A DNA stretch of 64,000 nucleotides from Nocardioides nematodiphilus (GTDB lineage: Bacteria > Actinomycetota > Actinomycetes > Propionibacteriales > Nocardioidaceae): assembly GCF_020216525.1 (NCBI RefSeq), contig NZ_JAIWOY010000004.1, positions 272,934 to 336,933 of the forward strand, read 5' to 3'. Made by a program: the position numbers and the translations under genes. Numbering within the stretch: position 1 is the stretch's first letter; each line of letters opens with the position of its first letter. Shown in pieces: positions 42,033 through 50,100 of the stretch. The notes below the pieces were generated by a model. That model searched no databases. It saw only the letters and a program-made list of their open reading frames with translations, and was not told the DNA's origin.

Positions 42033-43574
42033 ATGACTCAGACAGGCACTGCGATCGAGGTGGACCACCTCATCGTCGGCGCGGGCTTCGGCGGCCTCTG
42101 CGCAGCGATCAAGCTCGACGAAGCAGGCGAGCGCGACTTCGTCGTCGTCGAGAAGGACAGCGACGTCGGCGGCACGTGGCACATCAACACCTATCCCGGT
42201 GCCGAGTGCGACGTCCCGAGCCAGCTCTACAGCTTCTCGTTCGCGCTCAACCCGGACTGGTCGAAGGTCTACTCCCCCCAGCAGGAGATCTGGGAGTACA
42301 CCAAGCGGGTCGCCACGGAGGCCGGCATCCTCGACCGCTGCGTCCTCGACACCGCCGTCGACCACGCCACCTGGGACGATGCGCAGCAGCGCTGGATCGT
42401 CACCACCACGCACGTGCGGACCGGCGAGGAGCGGACGTACGCCGCCCGGACCGTCGTCTCCGCCTCCGGCGGCCTCTCCGAGCCGTCCCTGCCCGACATC
42501 GACGGCATCGACTCCTTCGCCGGTGAGGTGTTCCACAGCGCCCGCTGGGACCACGACGTGGACCTGCGCGGCAAGCGCGTCGCCGTGATCGGCACCGGCG
42601 CCTCCGCGATCCAGCTCGTCCCCGAGGTCGCGAAGATCGCCGGCCGCGTGGACGTCTACCAGCGCACCCCGAACTGGATCATCCCGCGCAACGAGCGCCG
42701 CTTCACGAGTCTCGAGAAGACGCTCTTCCGCTACGTCCCGGGCGCCCAGCGAGCCGTACGCGCGGGGGTCTATGCGACCCTCGAGGCTCGCGTGCCGGCC
42801 TTCGTCCGCTTCCCCGTCGCGATGAAGGCGGTCGAGGCGCAGGGCAAGAAGAACATCGCCAAGGGCATCTCCGACCCCGCTCTGCGCGCCGCGGTGACCC
42901 CGCAGTACCGCGCCGGCTGCAAGCGCATCCTGGTCTCCAACAAGTGGTACCCGGCGCTCGACCGCGACAACGTCGAGCTCGTCACCGACGGCATCGCGAA
43001 GGTGACCGCCGGCGGCATCGTCGACAGCACCGGCACCGAGCGCGAGATCGACGTCCTCGTCATCGCGACCGGCTTCCACGTCACCGACGCGCCGATCGCA
43101 CAGCACGTCACGGGCCGCGAGGGCCGTACGCTCGCCGCGGTCTGGGACGAGACCGGGATGCGCGCCTACAAGGGCACCGCGATCCACGGCTTCCCCAACC
43201 TCTTCCAGATCGTCGGCCCCAACACCGCGCTCGGCCACAGCTCGATGATCTTCATCATCGAGTCGCAGGTCCGGTACGTCGTCGACGCCGCCCGCACCAT
43301 GCGCCAGCAGGGCCTGGCCGCGATCGAGCCGACCGCGGAGGCCCAGGAGCGCTGGACCACCGCCGTGCTCGAGCGGATGAGGAAGACGGTGTGGACCACC
43401 GGCGGGTGCGCCTCGTGGTACCTCGACAAGTTCGGCAACAACGTCACCCTGTGGCCGGGCCAGACCTTCACGTTCCGCCGCCACCTCTCCCGCTTCGACC
43501 CCACCAGCTACGACGTCACCGCGCTCACCGACGCCGTCGACACCACCACCGCCACGGAGGCTGTTTCCGCATGA
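42033..43574 (+). CDS. Flavin-containing Baeyer-Villiger monooxygenase
   Basis: A 513-residue class B flavoprotein monooxygenase. The FAD motif is IVGAGFGGLCAAIKLDEAG (about 14-32), followed by DVGGTWHINTYPGAECD. The Baeyer-Villiger fingerprint FAGEVFHSARWDHD is near 162-175, followed by the NADPH motif VAVIGTGASAIQLVPE (about 184-199). IATGFHVTDAP near 345 is the conserved ATG motif. It inserts oxygen beside a ketone to give an ester or lactone, with NADPH and O2. The SDR that follows overlaps it by four bases and may oxidise an alcohol to the ketone substrate. Confidence 0.92.
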   Translation: MTQTGTAIEVDHLIVGAGFGGLCAAIKLDEAGERDFVVVEKDSDVGGTWHINTYPGAECDVPSQLYSFSFALNPDWSKVYSPQQEIWEYTKRVATEAGILDRCVLDTAVDHATWDDAQQRWIVTTTHVRTGEERTYAARTVVSASGGLSEPSLPDIDGIDSFAGEVFHSARWDHDVDLRGKRVAVIGTGASAIQLVPEVAKIAGRVDVYQRTPNWIIPRNERRFTSLEKTLFRYVPGAQRAVRAGVYATLEARVPAFVRFPVAMKAVEAQGKKNIAKGISDPALRAAVTPQYRAGCKRILVSNKWYPALDRDNVELVTDGIAKVTAGGIVDSTGTEREIDVLVIATGFHVTDAPIAQHVTGREGRTLAAVWDETGMRAYKGTAIHGFPNLFQIVGPNTALGHSSMIFIIESQVRYVVDAARTMRQQGLAAIEPTAEAQERWTTAVLERMRKTVWTTGGCASWYLDKFGNNVTLWPGQTFTFRRHLSRFDPTSYDVTALTDAVDTTTATEAVSA

Positions 43575-44416
43575 AGAACTTCAAGAACAAGGTCGTCGTG
43601 ATCACCGGTGCCGGCTCCGGCATCGGTCGCGCCCTCGCGCTGGACTTCGCCCGCCGTGGCGCCAAGCTCGCGCTCTCCGACATCAACGAGACCGGCCTGA
43701 AGGAGACCGCCGCCGCCGTCGCCGACGTGGCGCCGGTCGACGTGCACACCGCGCAGCTCGACGTCGCGGACCGCGACGCCTTCGAGGCGTACTCGCTGGC
43801 GGTCCTGGACCACTTCGGCGGCGTCAACGTCGTGATCAACAACGCCGGGGTCGCGCTCGCCGGCGACCTGGTCGACCTGGAGTGGAAGGACATCGACTGG
43901 ATCATCGGGATCAACTTCTGGGGCGTCGTGCACGGCACCAAGTTCTTCCTGCCGGCCCTGCTGGAGTCGGGTGCGGCGTCCGGTGACGCGCACATCGTCA
44001 ACATCTCCTCGCTCTTCGGCCTGGTGTCGATGCCGGGTCAGTCGATGTACAACGCCGCCAAGTACGCGGTGCGCGGCATGACCGAGGCGCTGCGCGAGGA
44101 GATGCTGATCGGCAAGACCGGCGTCGGCGTCACCGCCGTCCACCCCGGTGGCATCAAGACCGCGATCGCCCGCTCCGCGCGCACCTCGGCCAAGGAGGAC
44201 CAGGCGGCGACCGCGAAGTTCTTCGACGAGAAGCTCGCGCGCACGACGCCGGAGAAGGCCGCCGAGGTGATCATCCACGGCATCGAGAAGAAGCAGGCCC
44301 GCGTGCTGGTCGGCCTCGACGCCCACATCGTGCACAACTTCGGCAAGTACACCGGCTCGCGCTACCAGGACCTCATCGCCCTGGGTGCGAAGTTCGCACT
44401 GCCGCCGAAGAAGTAG
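43571..44416 (+). CDS. Short-chain dehydrogenase/reductase
   Basis: A 281-residue classical SDR. The cofactor motif is TGAGSGIGRALA (about 13-24), with D39 in LSDINE after the second strand suggesting NAD preference; NNAGVALAG is near 91-99, and the catalytic Ser-Tyr-Lys set appears in NISSLFGLVSMPGQSMYNAAKYAVRG. The C-terminal 30 residues are longer than usual. The ATG overlaps the monooxygenase stop. A role in preparing or clearing the ketone/alcohol of the Baeyer-Villiger step is inference from the operon. Confidence 0.9.
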   Translation: MKNFKNKVVVITGAGSGIGRALALDFARRGAKLALSDINETGLKETAAAVADVAPVDVHTAQLDVADRDAFEAYSLAVLDHFGGVNVVINNAGVALAGDLVDLEWKDIDWIIGINFWGVVHGTKFFLPALLESGAASGDAHIVNISSLFGLVSMPGQSMYNAAKYAVRGMTEALREEMLIGKTGVGVTAVHPGGIKTAIARSARTSAKEDQAATAKFFDEKLARTTPEKAAEVIIHGIEKKQARVLVGLDAHIVHNFGKYTGSRYQDLIALGAKFALPPKK

Positions 44417-44422
44417 CCCCCG

Positions 44423-45550
44423 TCAGAACGGCGGGAGCGCGTCGGTCGCCTCGAAGGGACCCATCCCGGTCATCTGCAGCAGATCGACGATGACCGAGCG
44501 CAGCTGGAGCAGGACGCCCTCGGCGTTGAGCACGGCGGAGCGGGGCAGCGTGCTGCTCCGCTCCCCCAGCTCGACCAGCCGGGGGCGTACTGCTGACGCC
44601 ATCCGGTTCGCCTTCAGCTCGGCGCCGAGCTGGTCGGTCGCCTCGGCGAGCGCGAGCGCCAGGTCCGCGTACTCCTCCGGGACCGGCTGCCCACGGTAGG
44701 CCGCCACCGCGACCTGACGCACCAGCACGCGGGTGGAGCGCAGGGCCCGGTCGAGCGGCTCGATCAGCTCGCTCATCGCCCGGACCTGCTCGCGGTGCCT
44801 GATCCGGAACGGGCTCGATGCGACCACCGAGATGCCCTCGTCGGCGGCGGCCTGGAGCTCGCGGACGAGCGGGTCCGTGCTGCGGGCGTCGGCCAGGACG
44901 GCCATCCCGTGCACCGCGTCGGCGTCGCGGATGACGTCGGCGGCGGCGCGCAGCAGCGTGGAGATCTTGCCGACCACGACGGCCGCCTGCTCACGGGGTC
45001 GGCGCAGCGGCGCGGCGGGCACGATGGCGGCAGCCAGCAGGGCGACCGCACCACCCACGAGGGCGTCGGTCCAGCGGGTCCACGCCGCGCTCGCCGACGG
45101 GACGAGCGCGGTCACGAAGACGCCCTGCACCGCCGCCTGGTTGAGGAAGATCTGGCCGCCGTCGAGGAAGAGCGCGATCGACATGCCCAGCGCGACGATC
45201 ACGCCGATCTGGACCGGCCCGACGCCGAAGGCGAGGACGAGCAGGTCGCCGAGCAGCACGCCGAGCGCGACGCCGAGCGTCACCTCGGCGACTCGGCGCA
45301 GACGCTGACCGTACGACGTGCCGAGCGAGACGATCGCGGCCACGGCGGCGAACACGGGCGACTTGTGACCCAGGAGCTCGTGCGCCAGCAGCCACGCGAC
45401 GCCGGCCGCCCCCGCGCACTGGGCGATCTGGAAGCGACGCGCGTTGAGCCGCGCGCGGCGGGCGCGCATCGACACCCGGCCGCGGTGGAGTCCGGGCTGG
45501 AGACGCGCAGGGATGCGCGAGGGGATCCGCCAGCGCTCAGCACCGCTCAC
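44423..45550 (-). CDS. FUSC-type (aromatic acid exporter-like) membrane protein
   Basis: About 375 residues. The first half has five or six membrane helices in the FUSC arrangement (VAWLLAHELLGHKSPVFAAVAAIVSLG, VAEVTLGVALGVLLGDLLVLAFG, IGVIVALGMSIALFLDGG, ALVGGAVALLAAAIVP), and the second half is a helical cytoplasmic domain. GQRLRRVAEVTLGVALG after the first pair of helices is a family signature. Such proteins are linked to export of aromatic acids or to cell-envelope stress, but substrates are rarely known. The GTG at 45550 is the likely start; the frame upstream is not coding-like. It ends six bases beyond the SDR stop, convergent. Confidence 0.75.
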   Translation of the reverse strand: MSGAERWRIPSRIPARLQPGLHRGRVSMRARRARLNARRFQIAQCAGAAGVAWLLAHELLGHKSPVFAAVAAIVSLGTSYGQRLRRVAEVTLGVALGVLLGDLLVLAFGVGPVQIGVIVALGMSIALFLDGGQIFLNQAAVQGVFVTALVPSASAAWTRWTDALVGGAVALLAAAIVPAAPLRRPREQAAVVVGKISTLLRAAADVIRDADAVHGMAVLADARSTDPLVRELQAAADEGISVVASSPFRIRHREQVRAMSELIEPLDRALRSTRVLVRQVAVAAYRGQPVPEEYADLALALAEATDQLGAELKANRMASAVRPRLVELGERSSTLPRSAVLNAEGVLLQLRSVIVDLLQMTGMGPFEATDALPPF

Positions 45551-45632
45551 CGCGTGAGTCCGTTCGCCGGCACGGCCGCGGCGGGGTCGGGACGGTGGGT
45601 GCGCTGCGGTCCGCAGTGGCGGCAGGCATCGT

Positions 45633-46820
45633 TCACAGGCTGCGCTCCTCGAGGCCGCCACCGAGGGTCTCGGCGACCGCTCGCAGGCGAGTACGGGTGA
45701 TGTCGGCGACCGTCACCAGGCCGGCCAGGTCCGCATTGGAGCCGGGGCGTACGGCCTCGGGGTGGTTCACGCTGAGGCAGGTGCGGGCGCCGCCGTCGGC
45801 GACGTTCTGCAGCGCGACCGCGTGGCCGGTGGTGCCGGAGCCGGCGAAGAAGTCGAGCACCCGGGCGTCGGCCGGCATCGTCTGCAGGATGCGACGGATC
45901 AGCCCGGTCGGCTTGGGCGACTCGAAGAGGTGCCCCGCCAGCTCCTTGAGCTCGGCGACGGCGGTGTCGGTGGAGCCGATCTCGGCGGCGGTCCAGATGG
46001 TGCGCAGCTTCTTGCGACGGGGCGTGCTGCCGCCGTCGGTGTGCTCGAGCCAGTCACGCTGGGAGATGTCGATCCGCTCCCCCAGCGTCCCGGCGAGCCG
46101 GCGGCACACGAGGTCGTCGGAGCGCTCGGCGACCAGCGGCGCGCTCCAGCGCCACACCGCCGGCGACCCGTCGCCGAAGACCGGCTTGATCTCCGTGCTG
46201 CCGTCGAAGGGGGTCGCGGCCACGCGACCGGTGGCGGGGTCGCCGTGCAGCGGGTAGTGCAGGGTCGGCGCGGTGACCGGGTTGAACTTCTTGTTGGTGT
46301 TGCGCAGCGGCAGGTGGCGGTAGCGGCGGCCGTCCTCGGTCATCAGCGGGAAGTCGCGTTCGTCGACGAGGTCCGGCGAGGAGGCGTCCAGGGCGCATCT
46401 CTTCGCGTCGCGCGCGTAGACCAGGAGGTACTCGTGGAAGGTGGCGAAGCCCTTGCCGAGCTGGCGGCCCTTGGCGTTGAGGTTGACCACGACCTGCGCC
46501 AGGAACGCCGCCTCGCCGAAGACCTCGTCCATCAGCAGCCGCAGGTAGGCGACCTCGTTGTCGTCGATCGAGACGTAGATCGCGCCCCGTTCGTCGAGCA
46601 CGTCGCGCGCGGCCTCGAGCCGGGGGCGCATCATCTCGACCCACGCCCGGTGGCGGCCCTTGCGCCGACCGTCCTCGCCGCGGATGTCGTCGCGGTAGGC
46701 GAACGACGAGCCGGTGTTGTAGGGCGGGTCGATGTAGATCAGGTCGTACGTCTCGCCCCGGTCCACCAGGGCGCGCAGAACCTCGAGGTTGTCGCCCTCG
46801 ATGAAGGTGTTCCACGCCAC
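45633..46820 (-). CDS. DNA methyltransferase, Mod-like (adenine-specific, solitary)
   Basis: About 395 residues. The catalytic motif IV is DPPYNTGSSF (near residue 44) and comes before the AdoMet-binding motif I VLDFFAGSGTTGHAV (about 335-349), the beta-class order typical of type III Mod subunits and related N6-adenine enzymes. FIEGDNLEVLRAL opens the protein as in Mod proteins. It is shorter than type III Mod (about 600 residues), and no Res helicase-nuclease gene is adjacent. GTG at 46820 is chosen because TAGGGT lies seven bases upstream; GTG at 46829 is the alternative. Its role may be epigenetic marking or the remains of a restriction system. Confidence 0.85.
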   Translation of the reverse strand: MAWNTFIEGDNLEVLRALVDRGETYDLIYIDPPYNTGSSFAYRDDIRGEDGRRKGRHRAWVEMMRPRLEAARDVLDERGAIYVSIDDNEVAYLRLLMDEVFGEAAFLAQVVVNLNAKGRQLGKGFATFHEYLLVYARDAKRCALDASSPDLVDERDFPLMTEDGRRYRHLPLRNTNKKFNPVTAPTLHYPLHGDPATGRVAATPFDGSTEIKPVFGDGSPAVWRWSAPLVAERSDDLVCRRLAGTLGERIDISQRDWLEHTDGGSTPRRKKLRTIWTAAEIGSTDTAVAELKELAGHLFESPKPTGLIRRILQTMPADARVLDFFAGSGTTGHAVALQNVADGGARTCLSVNHPEAVRPGSNADLAGLVTVADITRTRLRAVAETLGGGLEERSL

Positions 46821-46827
46821 GGCGCTC

Positions 46828-46833
46828 ACCCTA
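46828..46833 (-). promoter_or_regulatory. -10 element of a leaderless promoter (methyltransferase)
   Basis: On the minus strand TAGGGT ends seven bases before the GTG at 46820. The alternative GTG at 46829 would lie next to the element itself, so 46820 is preferred. Confidence 0.5.
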
Positions 46834-46900
46834 TTCGCCGACTTTGCAGAATTAACCACCGAGCCCGCATAAGTGACGCGGCGCGCGGGGACGAGGAGGT

Positions 46901-47638
46901 GTGGCACGGAGGGCACGGCAGGGGCTCGGCAGGACGCTGGTGCTCGTCGCGCTCAGCGTCGCCCTCGCCGCCGGTCTCCTCCTGGTCGCGCCGACCTCGC
47001 TGGGCGGCCAGTTCCGGACACTGGTGCACGTGCGCGAGCCGGACCGGGTGCTGCCAGCGGTCGCCGTCCCCCGGACGCACGGGCACTTCGCCTTCGCCAA
47101 GACCCAGCCCGGCACCGACGACCCCGTCACCTACTCGCCGTGCCATCCGATCCCGTACGTCGTGAACCTGAGCGGCGGCCCTGCGGACGGCGACACGATC
47201 ATCGCCACGGCGATCACCCGGATCTCTGCCGCGGCCGGCCTCGCGTTCGAGGACCGCGGGACGACGGAGGACACCCACTTCACCGGTCGCCATGCCGGCG
47301 ATCCGGTGCTGATCGGCTTCGTGCGTTCCGGCGTGCTGGACGGCCTCAGCCGGGAGAGCGGCAACGTCGGCCTCGGCGGCAGCACCGCCGTCCCCTCCGG
47401 CATCGCGCACTTCGCCTACCGGACGGGCATGGTGGCGCTGCGGACCGACTGGTTCGACGACCCGCAGGTGGGCGAGCCGCAGAAGATCGCCGTGGTCATG
47501 CACGAGCTCGGCCACGTCCTCGGCCTCGGGCACGTCGACGACACCCGCGAGCTGATGGCCGGCACCAACGTCGGCCTCACCCATCTGGGCCCGGGCGACC
47601 GTGAGGGCCTGGCCCGACTCGGTCGCGGCGCCTGCTGA
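46901..47638 (+). CDS. Secreted or membrane-anchored metzincin (matrixin-like) protease
   Basis: A 245-residue protein with an N-terminal hydrophobic segment (about 12-30) after several arginines, so it is exported or anchored. The zinc motif HELGHVLGLGH (about 199-209) is complete, and ELMAG about eight residues later may be the Met-turn, which places it in the metzincin (M10/M12-like) group. The first half has no known prodomain switch that I can see; the single CHPIPYVVN cysteine might act like one. The GTG start is directly after GAGGAGGT. Divergent from the methyltransferase gene. Confidence 0.82.
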   Translation: MARRARQGLGRTLVLVALSVALAAGLLLVAPTSLGGQFRTLVHVREPDRVLPAVAVPRTHGHFAFAKTQPGTDDPVTYSPCHPIPYVVNLSGGPADGDTIIATAITRISAAAGLAFEDRGTTEDTHFTGRHAGDPVLIGFVRSGVLDGLSRESGNVGLGGSTAVPSGIAHFAYRTGMVALRTDWFDDPQVGEPQKIAVVMHELGHVLGLGHVDDTRELMAGTNVGLTHLGPGDREGLARLGRGAC

Positions 47639-47677
47639 GACGACTCGACGCGGCCGGTTGGGTCGGCGCTCCCGCGC

Positions 47678-47732
47678 AACAGGTGAGAAAGTCGCCTTCC
47701 GGCTCACTCGCGGCGGCGCGTTCTCACCTGTT
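47678..47732. repeat. Long palindrome with GGTGAGAA arms (copy 1)
   Basis: AACAGGTGAGAA (47678-47689) and TTCTCACCTGTT (47721-47732) are perfect 12-bp arms around 31 bases. The right arm lies inside the 3' end of the DUF559-like gene, whose stop is at 47704. It may act as a terminator for that gene. Its outer arms share GGTGAGAA/TTCTCACC with the palindrome at 48790-48842. Confidence 0.7.
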
Positions 47733-48699
47733 TACGGCTGACCCGAGCCGTCAGAGCGACTGGGCCGGCGGCTGTGAAGCAGGACTCGTTCCACAGCGGC
47801 CACCATGGGTCCAGGCGGCTCCATTCGAAGGTCCATCCCAGCGATGCGCAGGCCTCCCTGATGATCGTGTGCGGATGACTGGCCACGTCCTGCGCCGTGT
47901 ATCCCCGTCTCGTGATGCGAGCGGCGCTGAGAACTCGATCGCGCTCTAGATCGCGGCGGTGCTGATCGCTGTCCCGGTGGCCGGCTCCGTCGAACTCGTG
48001 GATCGATCGGGTGCCGGCGATCACCAGGTCCGCCCTCCCGAGGAGCCGGCCCTCGCTGAGGAGATCGACCTGCGGCACGATCGGGATGCCGCACACGTGA
48101 TGAAGCAAGCGGAACGGTGTCTCCCACGCCGACTCCGTCCGCCGATCGCAGAGCGCCAGTGCCTCGCGCAGCAAGGGAGCACCTCGACGACGGACCGCCG
48201 CGGCCGCTTGCAGCTCCGCGACGCTGGTGTCGTCCCGGTGCAGAGCGCAGTCGATGAGCAGGACCAGATCCAGCAGCGCCAGGTCGTTGGCACAGGCTGC
48301 GATGGTCTCCACAACCGTCGCGAGCGGAAGGCCATCGACATCGTCATAGGGAGTCGGCCCGGCACGCCGGATCACCCGTACGCCTCCTCGGCGGCTCGGG
48401 TGCTCACCCGCGCTCTGCACGATCCAGATGGGCAGGCCCGCCGGCAACTGCGGAAGCCGCCATCCTCTGACGATGGCCGAGGTCAGATGCGTGAAGCAGG
48501 CGTCAGCACGCAGGAGCGGCTTCCACGCCCACAGGTCGGCGACGAGGGCTGTCCGGCGCGCCCCCGCCTTCGCCTCCCACCCGGCATCAGCCGGGATGGG
48601 CTGGCTGGGCAGTCGGTGGACGCCGTAGGCCAAACGCTCCCAACCCGAACCGGGGCTGCGGCCCCGGTGGACCGGCAGAGGCGGCGTCGACTCGAGCAT
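47704..48699 (-). CDS. DUF559-like (PD-(D/E)XK nuclease-fold) protein with N-terminal winged-helix-like region
   Basis: A 331-residue protein of a type common in actinobacteria. The second half has LLGRADLVIAGTRSIHEFDGAGH (about 225-247), matching the D...E-x-D/G pattern of DUF559 proteins that share the very short patch repair nuclease fold. The N-terminal half has FTHLTSAIVRGWRLPQLP, like the winged-helix part of AbiEi-type antitoxins. True nuclease activity is not proven; a key lysine after the E is not obvious (EFDGAGH). The codon usage appears a little less GC-biased than its neighbours, and it lies between two related palindromes, which could mean acquisition as a unit. Confidence 0.65.
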   Translation of the reverse strand: MLESTPPLPVHRGRSPGSGWERLAYGVHRLPSQPIPADAGWEAKAGARRTALVADLWAWKPLLRADACFTHLTSAIVRGWRLPQLPAGLPIWIVQSAGEHPSRRGGVRVIRRAGPTPYDDVDGLPLATVVETIAACANDLALLDLVLLIDCALHRDDTSVAELQAAAAVRRRGAPLLREALALCDRRTESAWETPFRLLHHVCGIPIVPQVDLLSEGRLLGRADLVIAGTRSIHEFDGAGHRDSDQHRRDLERDRVLSAARITRRGYTAQDVASHPHTIIREACASLGWTFEWSRLDPWWPLWNESCFTAAGPVALTARVSRKQVRTRRRE

Positions 48700-48789
48700 G
48701 ACCTGACTCTCGTGGAACGGCGCATCGTCCGCACCGCTCGGCAGGTCCCCTGTGGACTCGGCTCTCCCGAGTGTCAGATGTGAGTGGAA

Positions 48790-48842
48790 ACTGGTGAGAA
48801 CGTGCCCTCCGCTGCCATCCCGAGGGGCACCTTCTCACCAGT
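48790..48842. repeat. Long palindrome with GGTGAGAA arms (copy 2), likely mug terminator
   Basis: ACTGGTGAGAA (48790-48800) pairs with TTCTCACCAGT (48832-48842), and inside GTGCCC pairs with GGGGCAC. The structure begins at the last base of the mug stop codon, where a terminator for the three-gene operon is expected. The shared outer arms with copy 1 suggest a common element. Confidence 0.7.
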
Positions 48843-49435
48843 CAGTCGATGACGCCGGCGGCGCGGGCGGCTGCTCCGTACGCCTCCGCGAGGGAGGCGA
48901 CCGTCTCGTGGGCGTTGAGGCCACTCGGGTTGGGGACGACCCAGATCTGGGCATCGCCCCAGTCGTCGGGGTCGGCGGGCTGGACGCCGGCCACGGCCTT
49001 GGGGAGCCCGAAGGCCGCGCGGTAGGCGGTGATGCCCGCGACGGCGACGACTCGGGGCCGCAGCCGGCGTACGAGTGCCTGCAGCTGCGCGCCGCCCTCG
49101 ACCAGCTCGGCCTTCGACAGCTCGTCGGCGCGCGCGGTGGCGCGGTGGACGACATTGGAGATCCCGATCCCGCGCGACCTCAGGTGGTCACGGTCCGCGT
49201 CGCTCATCCCGGCCGCCGGGTCGATCGCATGATCGGTGATGCCGGCGGCGAAGAGCGCGGGATAGAAGCGATTGACCGGGTGCGCGAAGTGGGTCTGTGT
49301 CGCCGCCGTCCACAGCCCCGGGTTGATCCCGACGAACAGCAGTCGCAGCTCCTGCCCAGGACCGGGAAGCAGATCCGGCACGACGGCGTCGCGGTAGGAC
49401 TCGAGCTCGGCCCGGGTGAAGCGCGTACGACTCAT
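48842..49435 (-). CDS. mug: G/U mismatch-specific uracil-DNA glycosylase Mug
   Basis: A 197-residue member of the uracil-DNA glycosylase superfamily. Motif 1 reads LLFVGINPGLWTAATQTHFAHPVNRFYP (about 32-59, with the catalytic-water asparagine in GINPG), and motif 2 reads PNPSGLNAHE near 168-177. The enzyme removes uracil or ethenocytosine opposite guanine. Its ATG overlaps the sortase stop in an ATGA, so it is translated as part of an operon with the sortase and aldo-keto reductase genes, a combination with no clear shared purpose. Confidence 0.9.
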   Translation of the reverse strand: MSRTRFTRAELESYRDAVVPDLLPGPGQELRLLFVGINPGLWTAATQTHFAHPVNRFYPALFAAGITDHAIDPAAGMSDADRDHLRSRGIGISNVVHRATARADELSKAELVEGGAQLQALVRRLRPRVVAVAGITAYRAAFGLPKAVAGVQPADPDDWGDAQIWVVPNPSGLNAHETVASLAEAYGAAARAAGVID

Positions 49436-50100
49436 GAGGCGACCCTCTTCTCCAGCACGCCGAAGGCGACCATCCGGTTGTCGGTGTGGAAGAGCTCGCT
49501 GCAGGTGGTGAGCGTGATCAGCCGCTGCCCCGGAGCCTGCGCGGGCTCGACGCCGCCGTCGGGGTTGGTCGGCAGCGGATCGGTCACCCAGCCGGCCGTG
49601 AACGGCACCACGAGCCCCGATCCGGGCGTCGTCAGGCGGTACGTGAACGTCGTCGTCCGGGTCTGCACGAGGACCTCGTCACCGATCTTCAGCTCCGGCA
49701 TCCGACGCAGCGGCTCACCGTGGGTGATCCGGTGCGCGGCGAGCGCGAAGTTGCCGACCTCACCCGGCGCGGCCGTGTGGTCGAAGTGGCCGAAGCCCGT
49801 CGCCAGCACGTCGTCCGAGGTGCCCTCGAAGACGGGCACCGCGTAGTCGGAGCCGAAGCGCGGGATCCGGATGATCGCGGTGGCATCGCCCCACGTGGTC
49901 CGGACCGCGCCCGAGCCGCCCTGCGGTCGCGCCCACTCCCGCTCGATCTGGGTCAGCGCCTGGTCACGGTGCCGGTGCGACACCCAGGTGGTGCCCCAGA
50001 ACTCCCAGCCGACGTACCCGAGCAGGCCGACGCCGACCAGGATGAGGGCGATCCCGGGCCAGAGCAGCAGCCCCCGCCGACGGGAGCGCCCGGCGCTCAC
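49432..50100 (-). CDS. Class E-type sortase
   Basis: A 222-residue membrane-anchored transpeptidase. A single hydrophobic helix (about 13-33) follows an Arg-rich start, so the catalytic domain is outside. The catalytic histidine is in FALAAHRITHG, the cysteine in LITLTTCSELF and the arginine in DNRMVAFG; IRIPRFGSDYAVPVFEGTSDD is the family start of the barrel. Class E sortases attach LAxTG-type proteins to peptidoglycan; no such substrate gene is near. The GTG at 50100 overlaps the aldo-keto reductase stop. Confidence 0.87.
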   Translation of the reverse strand: MSAGRSRRRGLLLWPGIALILVGVGLLGYVGWEFWGTTWVSHRHRDQALTQIEREWARPQGGSGAVRTTWGDATAIIRIPRFGSDYAVPVFEGTSDDVLATGFGHFDHTAAPGEVGNFALAAHRITHGEPLRRMPELKIGDEVLVQTRTTTFTYRLTTPGSGLVVPFTAGWVTDPLPTNPDGGVEPAQAPGQRLITLTTCSELFHTDNRMVAFGVLEKRVAS

